A stretch of DNA of 7,980 nucleotides from Pseudomonadota bacterium. GTDB lineage: Bacteria; Pseudomonadota; Alphaproteobacteria; Caulobacterales; Caulobacteraceae. The stretch spans positions 1 to 7,980 of the forward strand of contig JAFAEC010000227.1 in assembly GCA_023424215.1 (NCBI GenBank), given 5' to 3'. This document shows, in pieces, positions 1-5,239 of the stretch. Every line of letters starts with the position of its first letter. Position 1 is the first letter of the stretch. A program made the translations under genes and the position numbers. The notes beneath the pieces are model-generated. The model was not told where the DNA came from. It did no database searches and was given only the letters and a program-made list of their open reading frames with translations.

Positions 1-706
1 GCGCCAGGGCGCGGGCCCGCGTCAGGGGGCGCTGGTCCGGCGACGCCGTCTCGATCAGCGCGCGCAGGTCGCGGCCGGCCTGGTCCAGCAGCCTCGGATC
101 GCGTCGCGCCACTCCGGCCTCCAGTCCGAGGGCGGCGCGCTCGAGGCGCAGCTCGTCGCCGGCGACGGGGGGCAGGCGGGCCGCGCCGTGCAGGGCGGCG
201 TCGAGCAGGGCCGCGGCGTCGAGCAGGGCCCGGGTCTCGCCGGACAGGCGGGCCCGACGGGCGCTCAGCCGCGCATGCAGACTGGCCGCGGCGCAGCGGG
301 TGGTCGCCCGCTCCGCCGGCAGCGCCTGGATGTCGGACAGGGCCGCGGCGAGGGCGGCGGGGCCGCCGAACAGGTCGAAGCGCAGCAGGTGGATCTCGCC
401 CGACTCGATCGCCGCCGCCGCGGTCTGGTCGGGGCTGGCGGTGTGTCGGGCGGCGTCGGAGGCCGCGGCCGCGGCGTGGGCGAGGCTATCGGCGGAGCCG
501 GTCCGCCGGGCATGCTCGCGCCACAGGGCCGAGGCGCGCATCCAGCCGTCGAAGGGGCGGGCGCACGACACGCGCCCGGCGTCTACCGACTCGCGCCGCG
601 CCTCCATCTCGACGAGATCGGCGCCGACCAGCTCCAGCCAGCCGAGATCCTCGCTCTCCCGAGCCTTCTCGAACAGCTTCCTCAGGTCCCTGCCGAATTC
701 GAACAT
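1..706 (-). CDS. Hypothetical alanine-rich helical protein, C-terminus beyond the window
   Basis: The frame stays open from an ATG at 706 to the left edge, giving 235 codons without a stop; the C-terminus lies outside the window. The protein begins MFEFGRDLRKLFEKARESED and is almost wholly predicted helix, rich in Ala, Leu, Arg and Asp, with no signal peptide or membrane segment, so it is probably cytosolic. The regular amphipathic helices suggest a TPR-like or other alpha-solenoid, but I see no canonical TPR consensus and no catalytic motif. I have a weak memory of similar Caulobacterales proteins starting MFELGRELK. The start at 706 has a weak GGAG about 11 bases upstream. An in-frame ATG at 751 would add 15 residues (MTHSSRSG...) and cannot be excluded. 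An 18-bp tandem duplication repeats ALLDAA in frame. Function unknown; that it is a coding gene is fairly sure. Confidence 0.72.
   Translation of the reverse strand, partial: MFEFGRDLRKLFEKARESEDLGWLELVGADLVEMEARRESVDAGRVSCARPFDGWMRASALWREHARRTGSADSLAHAAAAASDAARHTASPDQTAAAAIESGEIHLLRFDLFGGPAALAAALSDIQALPAERATTRCAAASLHARLSARRARLSGETRALLDAAALLDAALHGAARLPPVAGDELRLERAALGLEAGVARRDPRLLDQAGRDLRALIETASPDQRPLTRARALA
195..230. repeat. Perfect 18-bp tandem duplication (2 copies)
   Basis: The 18-bp unit gcggcgtcgagcagggcc occurs twice head to tail, at 195-212 and 213-230, with no mismatch and no extension on either side. It lies inside the leftmost minus-strand gene, where its length keeps the frame and encodes the hexapeptide ALLDAA twice in a predicted helix. 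It looks like a recent slippage duplication. Confidence 0.85.
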
Positions 707-723
707 GCGCAGCCGTGCTCCGG

Positions 724-742
724 TCGTCCCGCTTCGGGACGA
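724..742 (-). promoter_or_regulatory. Inverted repeat next to the start of the leftmost gene
   Basis: An 8-bp perfect stem with a 3-base loop (TCGTCCCG-CTT-CGGGACGA on the plus strand) ends 2 bases before the GGAG (718-721) that would serve the ATG at 706. There is no T-run, so it is not a standard terminator. It could be an RNA hairpin affecting ribosome access or a protein-binding site. If translation starts at 751 instead, it is within coding sequence and probably has no such role. Confidence 0.35.
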
Positions 743-812
743 ATGCGTCATCCCCGGCAGGTCAGGAGCAAACGCAGCGCCGCGCCATGGGTTCGACGGG
801 TCGGAACATCGT

Positions 813-1154
813 TCAGCCCAGTCGGGGCGTACGCTCGCGACAGCGCTGCAGTTCGGCCTCCGCCTCGGGCCGGTCCTCGGCCAGTTCCCGCACGGCGCGG
901 ATGCGGGCCCGCGTCTGGTCGGCTTCCGCCGCCGCGGGCGCGCGCCCGCGGGCCTGGGCGATCTGGATGGCGGTCAGGGACCAGTACAGGGCGGCGTCGT
1001 AGAGCAGTCGACCCTCGCGGCTTTCGCCGCCCTCGAGCTCCGACGCGGCCTGGGTCAGGCCGGCGCAGCGCACCACCGCCTCATACGGCAGGATGGTCCC
1101 GGCGCTCTGGCCGGGAGCCAGCGACAGCACGGCCATGAGGGCCACCGCGACCAT
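813..1154 (-). CDS. Small, possibly exported, two-cysteine protein of unknown function
   Basis: A 113-residue protein. The ATG at 1154 is chosen because AGGAGG (1160-1165) sits 5 bases upstream; the frame extends to an ATG at 1196 but that adds 14 non-hydrophobic residues. The N-terminus MVAVALMAVLSLAPGQSAG is hydrophobic and resembles a short signal peptide, although it lacks a basic residue and the cleavage site after A18 is not ideal, so export is likely rather than certain. The rest is helical, with two cysteines (C30 and C105) that could form a disulfide in the periplasm, and the segments YDAALYWSL (52-60) and TRARIRAVREL (81-91). It lies upstream of the leftmost gene on the same strand with a gap of about 106 bp, so co-transcription is possible. 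I do not recognise the family. Confidence 0.7.
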   Translation of the reverse strand: MVAVALMAVLSLAPGQSAGTILPYEAVVRCAGLTQAASELEGGESREGRLLYDAALYWSLTAIQIAQARGRAPAAAEADQTRARIRAVRELAEDRPEAEAELQRCRERTPRLG

Positions 1155-1165
1155 CGTATCCTCCT

Positions 1166-1179
1166 GGGACGCCCGTCCC
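1166..1179 (-). promoter_or_regulatory. Short inverted repeat abutting the ribosome binding site at 1160-1165
   Basis: GGGACG-CC-CGTCCC is a 6-bp perfect inverted repeat directly touching the AGGAGG of the gene that starts at 1154. It shares the CGTCCCG heptamer with the repeat at 724-742. A 2-base loop is too tight for a full RNA hairpin, so at most the outer pairs would form in RNA; as DNA it could be a small operator. Chance occurrence in GC-rich DNA is quite possible. Confidence 0.25.
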
Positions 1180-1223
1180 GGCGCCCAGAGAAACACGCCC
1201 CGGCGGCGAGGGAAAGTCGCTGG

Positions 1224-1239
1224 CTTCCCCGTCGGGAAG
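1224..1239. promoter_or_regulatory. Inverted repeat in the divergent intergenic region
   Basis: CTTCCC-CGTC-GGGAAG is a 6-bp perfect inverted repeat near the middle of the 134-bp gap between the divergent genes starting at 1154 and 1289. Its position would suit an operator acting on both promoters, but I see no convincing -35/-10 pair here, so the role is inference only. Confidence 0.25.
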
Positions 1240-1264
1240 GTGTCGGTAACCCTGTCGACCTATC

Positions 1265-1282
1265 GTCCGCGCCGGACAGGAG
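1265..1282 (+). promoter_or_regulatory. Ribosome binding site with adjoining inverted repeat
   Basis: AGGAG at 1278-1282 lies 6 bases before the ATG at 1289 and fixes that start. Directly upstream is GTCCG-CGC-CGGAC (1265-1277), a 5-bp stem with a 3-base loop. The RBS is well supported; a regulatory role of the stem is speculative. Confidence 0.5.
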
Positions 1283-1288
1283 TGAGCG

Positions 1289-1672
1289 ATGGACCTCGAC
1301 CACCGGACCGACGAGACCAGCCGCCGGGTGTTCATGACCATCGGCGGCGGAGTCACCGGGGCCGCCGTGGCCCGCTACATCGCGACGGTCGCGGCCGCCC
1401 GGCCGGAACTGACGGGCTGGGACTGGATCCAGGACGTCCGGGAGAGCAGCGGCGAGGTCGACAACGCCGACATCGAGACGGTCGCCCGCGCCTTCGGCAA
1501 GACCGGCCCATGCTGGACCGTTTTCGTCAGCCACGACCCAAACCTGCGCCTGTGGTGCCGGGTCATGGACGCCATGTTCCAGGGGCGTCGCCACCTGTCG
1601 GCCGCCACGCCTGAAGCGGCCGTGAAACTGCTCGAGGACATGCGCTCGGACGCGGGGCTGGTCCTGGCCTGA
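1289..1672 (+). CDS. 127-residue protein, possibly STAS/SpoIIAA-like fold
   Basis: A cytosolic protein without signal peptide or membrane segment, started at the ATG 6 bases after AGGAG. Its order of predicted elements is a strand (VFMTIGG, 14-20), a helix (TGAAVARYIATVAA, 23-36), a strand (GWDWIQDVR, 43-51), a helix (NADIETVARAF, 59-69), a strand (CWTVFVSHD, 75-83), a helix (LRLWCRVMDAMF, 86-97), a short strand (RRHLSAAT, 100-107) and a last helix (PEAAVKLLEDM, 108-118). This alternating pattern, with the strand-loop-acid segment WIQDVR and the final SAATPEAA, recalls small alphaproteobacterial STAS-like proteins. I cannot identify a phosphorylatable serine or a partner, so anti-sigma antagonist function should not be assumed. 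It is divergent from the gene at 813-1154 and converges on the metalloprotease-like gene ending at 1698. Confidence 0.75.
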   Translation: MDLDHRTDETSRRVFMTIGGGVTGAAVARYIATVAAARPELTGWDWIQDVRESSGEVDNADIETVARAFGKTGPCWTVFVSHDPNLRLWCRVMDAMFQGRRHLSAATPEAAVKLLEDMRSDAGLVLA

Positions 1673-1687
1673 GGCCGGCGACGGCCT
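1672..1687. terminator. Hairpin between two convergent genes, possible terminator
   Basis: AGGCCG-GCGA-CGGCCT forms a 6-bp stem with a GNRA-type GCGA loop on the plus strand. It begins at the last base of the TGA stop of the 1289 gene, within the 25-bp gap before the convergent gene's stop. There is no U-tract on either strand, so classical intrinsic termination is weakly supported; it could still mark or protect a 3' end. Confidence 0.35.
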
Positions 1688-1697
1688 GTCCGGAAGC

Positions 1698-3191
1698 CTA
1701 ACTCCCCGCCGTCGCGGCGGCGTCGCCCCGAATGCGCGCGATCTCCTGCCGCGCCCGTTCGGCCCACTGGCCGCCGTGCGGATCGTCGGCGATGGGGGTC
1801 AGGTGGAATACGGCCTCGTCCTCCAGCCCGGCGCGCAGCAGCGCCTCGGCGGCCTGGGCGCGCAGGCCCAGCACCTGGGGCGCGTGCAGGACGGCGAGAC
1901 GCCAGGTCTCAATATCGTTCGCGGTGGGATAGTCCGGCGCGCTCCGTCGCAGCGAGGCGAGCGCCGCGAGAACCCGATAGTCCGTGGGGTCGGCCTGATA
2001 GGCGCGTCCCAGCAGCGCCTGGGCTTCGCGATAGCCGGCGACGAGCCGGTCCTGTTCGACTTCTTCGTGGGCCGCCTCGAGCCGCCGCTCGGCGGACATC
2101 AGCAGAGCTTCCACGTTGTCGGGATCGACTTCCAGCACCTGCCGCAGGGCCGTGTCGCCGGCGGCGGCGTCGCCCCAGGCGATCTCGGCCCGCGCCAGCA
2201 CGGTCAGGGCGAGGGCGTCCCCGGGATGGCGGGCGGCCGCCGTGCGCGCTTCGGCCAGCAGGCCCGGCCCCCGCTCCTCGTCCGCCCCGTCGCGCATATC
2301 GACGCCGATGAGGAGAACGTCGTCCGCGCTGGCCGGCAGACGCGAGACGGCGACCTCGGGCGAGAGAGGCGGCAGGGTCAGCTCCGCATACCGAAGGCCG
2401 CGCTGGTGGTGGGAGCGCAGCTCCCGGGTCAGGGCCTCGGGCGTCGTGCCGACGTTCTCGAAGAAGGCGCCGACCGGGTCGGCTCCGGCGCGGAGCGCGA
2501 CCAGATAGGCTTCCAGCTGCCGCTGGCGGCCGGCGTCCGAAAGGAAGTAATGCGTCAGCAGCCAGGCCTGGGCGTAGTAGATCCAGCGCTGCCTCTGCCC
2601 CTCCAGCGCCATCGGCGAGGCGGTGAGGATCTGCTCGATCGGCATCCACCGCTGCTGGTGCAGGGTCTGTAGCCGGCCGGCGCCCGGGTAGCCGACTGTC
2701 GACCGACCGCGACTGTCGACCGTGGCGGTGGCGAAATACTCCGCGAAGCCCTCCCGGAACCAGGCCGGATAGCTGCCCGGAGAGTAATGCGACATGAAGT
2801 GGTGGGCGTATTCGTGCAGCAGGAGGTCGTCGTCGCGGCCGCGGATCAGCGTCGCGCGAATGTCCCGATGACTGGCGGTGTAGTAGCCGTCGACCCCCTC
2901 GGGCAGGCCGGGCTCGACGATCCGCAGTTCGCGGGCGTCGTCGACCAGATAGACGGGAAGCTTGCGCAACTCGCCCTCGTCCCGCGCCCCGCCGGTCACG
3001 GCGCGGAGCAGGTCGTGGAAACGCTCGAGCCGGGCGGCGTAATCGCGAAGGTTGCGTTCGGAGCCGTTGCTGTAGACCCGGAAGTGGGCCGTTTCGCCCT
3101 TGCGCCAATCCGCGTGGGCCGCCTGTGGCAGGGCCAGGACCAGCGCGGCCGCCCCCGCGGCCAGCCAGCCGCTCGTCAGACCATGGCCCAT
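1698..3191 (-). CDS. Secreted gluzincin-like metalloprotease with C-terminal TPR-like repeats (paralogue A)
   Basis: A 497-residue protein. The ATG at 3191 gives a standard signal peptide (hydrophobic 9-22, AHA cleavage near 27) and has GGAG 9 bases upstream; the in-frame ATG at 3221 would only add ten polar residues before it. The mature chain begins DWRKGETAHFRVYS. The zinc site is HEYAH (H126, E127, H130), with E147 in WFREGFAEYF as likely third ligand, typical of gluzincins such as the DUF1570 or Peptidase_MA-like groups. WIYYAQAWLLTHYFL (203-217) follows, then a linker and helical pairs from about 310 onward with TPR character (LALTVLARAEIAWGDAAAG at 327-345), and a YPTANDIETW motif at 421-430. 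The expected role is a periplasmic or extracellular metallopeptidase; substrate unknown. It lies 65 bp downstream of prfC on the same strand and may be co-transcribed. A paralogue lies at 5240-6835. Family is fairly sure, activity unproven. Confidence 0.85.
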   Translation of the reverse strand: MGHGLTSGWLAAGAAALVLALPQAAHADWRKGETAHFRVYSNGSERNLRDYAARLERFHDLLRAVTGGARDEGELRKLPVYLVDDARELRIVEPGLPEGVDGYYTASHRDIRATLIRGRDDDLLLHEYAHHFMSHYSPGSYPAWFREGFAEYFATATVDSRGRSTVGYPGAGRLQTLHQQRWMPIEQILTASPMALEGQRQRWIYYAQAWLLTHYFLSDAGRQRQLEAYLVALRAGADPVGAFFENVGTTPEALTRELRSHHQRGLRYAELTLPPLSPEVAVSRLPASADDVLLIGVDMRDGADEERGPGLLAEARTAAARHPGDALALTVLARAEIAWGDAAAGDTALRQVLEVDPDNVEALLMSAERRLEAAHEEVEQDRLVAGYREAQALLGRAYQADPTDYRVLAALASLRRSAPDYPTANDIETWRLAVLHAPQVLGLRAQAAEALLRAGLEDEAVFHLTPIADDPHGGQWAERARQEIARIRGDAAATAGS

Positions 3192-3256
3192 GTCATCGCT
3201 CTCCGCTCCGCACCATCCCACCTGACGGACTCAAGGCGAGGTTGTCCAGAGGGCGG

Positions 3257-4888
3257 TCAGCCGCGCTCCCGGGTCTTCATGAAGCGGACCTTCGGGAATC
3301 GCTCGCCGACATAGCCGGTCTCCCAGCTGGACTTGGCGAGGAAGACCGGCTGGTCGTCGATGTCGCGGGCCATCTGCGGCCGGTACTTGCCGGAGAAGTC
3401 CTCAAGGTCGGCCTTGTCGCCGCCGATCCAGCGCGCCTCGGCGTAGGGGCTGGGCTCGAACACCGCCTCGAGCCCGTATTCCTCTCCCAGTCGGTCGGCC
3501 ATGACCTCGAACTGCAGCTGGCCGACGGCGCCGACGATGAAGTCCGAACCGATCTCGGGCCGGAACAGCTGGGTCACCCCTTCCTCGGCGAGGCCTTCCA
3601 GCGCCTTCTTCAGGTGCTTGGCCTTGAGCGGGTCCTTCACCCGCACGCGCTGCAGGATTTCCGGCGCGAAGTTGGGCAGGCCGGCGAAGCGGATCAGGCC
3701 GCTCTCCGACAGGCTGTCGCCGACGCGCAGCACGCCGTGGTTCGGAATGCCGATGACGTCGCCGGCGAAGGCGTCCTCGGCCAGCTCGCGGTCCGAGGCG
3801 AAGAACATGATTGGCGCGTTCACCGACAGTTGCTTGCCGGTGTTCTGGACCTTCAGCTTCATGCCGCGGCGGAACTGGCCCGAGGCCATGCGGAACATGG
3901 CGATGCGGTCGCGGTGGTTGGGGTCCATGTTGGCCTGGACCTTGAACACGAAGCCGGTGACCTCGGTCGAGCCGGGGTCGACAGTGACCTCTTCCGGGGC
4001 CGGGGCGTTGCGGGTCTCCGGCGGGGCCTCCTTGCGGGCCTTCATGACCTTCGGCGCCGGGGCCCAGTCGCCGATCGCCTTGAGCAACTGCTCGATGCCG
4101 AAGTGGCGCAGCGCCGAGCCCCACAGCACCGGGGTCAGATGGCCCTCGAGGAAGGCCTGGCGGTCGAACGGCTTGTAGCCGCCCTCGACCAGCTCGAGCG
4201 CGTCGGCGAGGTCGGCCTGCTCGCCGCCCTCGAAATGGGCGGCGGCGTCGGCCAGCGGCAGGGGGTCGCCGTGCTCCGGATCCTCGTCCGAGCCGGCGGC
4301 CTTGCGGACGTAGGGCTGGAAGCGGCCGGTGCCGATCTCGACCATGCCCCTGAGACGATTGCCGCTCTCGGCCGGCCACCAGATCGGCGAAGGGTCCAGC
4401 TGCAGGCGGCTGGCGATGTCGTCCAGCAGGGCCATCGGGTCCTGGGCCTCGCGGTCCAGCTTGTTGATGAAGGTGATGATCGGGATGTCGCGCAGGCGAC
4501 AGACCTCGAACAGCTTCAGGGTCTGCGGCTCGATGCCCTTGGCGGCGTCCAGCACCATGATGGCGCAGTCGGCGGCGGTCAGGGTGCGGTAGGTGTCTTC
4601 CGAGAAGTCCTCGTGGCCCGGCGTGTCGAGCAGGTTGAACATCTTGCCGTCGTGCTCGAACGTCATCACCGAGGCGGAGACGGAGATGCCGCGCTCCTTC
4701 TCGATCTTCATCCAGTCGGAGCGGGTGCGGCGGTTCTCGCCGCGGGCGCGCACCGCCCCGGCGGCGCGGATCGCCCCGCCCGCCAGCAGGATGTGCTCGG
4801 TCAGGGTGGTTTTACCCGCGTCCGGGTGCGCGATGATGGCGAAGGTCCGGCGACGGCCGGCCTCCTGTGCGAGAGTCAGTTTCGACAT
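3257..4888 (-). CDS. prfC: Peptide chain release factor 3 (RF3), translational GTPase
   Basis: A 543-residue full-length RF3; the E. coli protein has 529. RF3 is a ribosome-bound GTPase that recycles RF1/RF2 after peptide release and contributes to post-termination quality control. Visible motifs: P-loop AHPDAGKT (20-27), switch I ERGISVSASVMTF (65-77), G3 DTPGHEDF (88-95), G4 NKLD (142-145) and G5 GSAL (257-260). The RF3-specific DTPGHEDFSEDTYRTL, TGFVFKVQANMDPNHRDR (311-328) and VGAVGQLQFEV (452-462) separate it from EF-G. The ATG at 4888 follows AAGGAA by about 5 bases and gives the usual N-terminus. The linker after the G domain (about 281-307, Pro/Glu/Ala-rich) is roughly a dozen residues longer than I recall in E. 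coli. It is divergent from a small membrane protein gene and is followed by paralogue A. Confidence 0.97.
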   Translation of the reverse strand: MSKLTLAQEAGRRRTFAIIAHPDAGKTTLTEHILLAGGAIRAAGAVRARGENRRTRSDWMKIEKERGISVSASVMTFEHDGKMFNLLDTPGHEDFSEDTYRTLTAADCAIMVLDAAKGIEPQTLKLFEVCRLRDIPIITFINKLDREAQDPMALLDDIASRLQLDPSPIWWPAESGNRLRGMVEIGTGRFQPYVRKAAGSDEDPEHGDPLPLADAAAHFEGGEQADLADALELVEGGYKPFDRQAFLEGHLTPVLWGSALRHFGIEQLLKAIGDWAPAPKVMKARKEAPPETRNAPAPEEVTVDPGSTEVTGFVFKVQANMDPNHRDRIAMFRMASGQFRRGMKLKVQNTGKQLSVNAPIMFFASDRELAEDAFAGDVIGIPNHGVLRVGDSLSESGLIRFAGLPNFAPEILQRVRVKDPLKAKHLKKALEGLAEEGVTQLFRPEIGSDFIVGAVGQLQFEVMADRLGEEYGLEAVFEPSPYAEARWIGGDKADLEDFSGKYRPQMARDIDDQPVFLAKSSWETGYVGERFPKVRFMKTRERG

Positions 4889-4902
4889 GGGTCTTCCTTG
4901 GG

Positions 4903-4920
4903 CCGCGCGACCTAGCGCGG
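4903..4920 (-). promoter_or_regulatory. Inverted repeat in the prfC leader
   Basis: CCGCGC and GCGCGG pair across a 6-base loop just upstream of the AAGGAA ribosome binding site of prfC. In the transcript it would be a 5' leader hairpin ending about 3 bases before the Shine-Dalgarno. The rest of the 161-bp gap to the divergent gene at 5050 shows no promoter I would stand behind. Confidence 0.3.
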
Positions 4921-5049
4921 AAGCGCGACAAAGTCACCCGAGGCGAAATACCCCCTCGCGCCGCAGGGTTTTCGGAGTCATGGTCCCTGCAGGCGAGACG
5001 ACCCGGTCACGCCAAGCCGGGCGCCGCCTGAGGAAACGCAGGACAGGCC

Positions 5050-5184
5050 ATGGCTTTGCATCCCCCGCTCGACCCCCCGCCCACCCGCGACGGACCGCAT
5101 CCGGCGATCAGTCTGCTGGTCGGCTTCGGCGTCATCGTCGCCGGCGCGCTGATCGTGCACGTGCTGTTCAATATGGTGTTCTAG
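5050..5184 (+). CDS. Small single-pass membrane protein (44 residues), unknown function
   Basis: An ATG at 5050 opens a 44-codon frame ending in TAG at 5182-5184. AGGA lies 6 bases before the ATG, a good ribosome binding site. The protein has a proline-rich N-terminus (MALHPPLDPPPTRDGPHP) and then one uninterrupted hydrophobic segment, about residues 19-42 (AISLLVGFGVIVAGALIVHV and following), ending NMVF. This fits a single-pass inner-membrane microprotein with the tail embedded at its very C-terminus. A stray frame would be unlikely to combine RBS, start, membrane helix and stop so neatly, and it fills the gap between prfC (divergent) and the paralogue-B gene (convergent). Such proteins often modulate membrane complexes, but no partner is evident. 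I do not recognise a named family. Confidence 0.65.
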   Translation: MALHPPLDPPPTRDGPHPAISLLVGFGVIVAGALIVHVLFNMVF

Positions 5185-5201
5185 GGCGCGCGAACTTCAG
5201 A

Positions 5202-5217
5202 GGTCCGAAGAGGGACC
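5202..5217. terminator. Weak hairpin between convergent genes, possible terminator
   Basis: GGTCC-GAAGAG-GGACC, a 5-bp stem with a 6-base loop, lies 18 bases after the stop of the small membrane protein gene and before the convergent stop at 5240. There is no T-run on either strand. Position is its only real support. Confidence 0.25.
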
Positions 5218-5239
5218 CCGCCCGTCGCCTGAACCGCTC

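Noticed and set aside
188..1337. Two long plus-strand open frames opposite the leftmost genes
   Set aside because: Their translations are Arg/Gly/Ala-rich without a fold-like pattern and they overlap both minus-strand genes and the intergenic region with its ribosome binding sites.
1909..3108. A 399-residue minus-strand frame inside paralogue A
   Set aside because: Extreme Arg/Pro/Gly/Ala bias and complete overlap with the correct frame carrying the zinc motif.
3125..4915. A 596-residue plus-strand open frame opposite prfC
   Set aside because: It is antisense to an unmistakable RF3 gene, has low-complexity Arg/Gly/Ala/Val/Leu-rich composition with no motif, and also covers the signal peptide region of paralogue A. 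Long antisense frames are common opposite GC-rich genes.
4978..5160. A 60-residue minus-strand frame in the prfC upstream gap
   Set aside because: It has no convincing ribosome binding site or domain and lies opposite the small membrane protein, whose sequence is much more protein-like.
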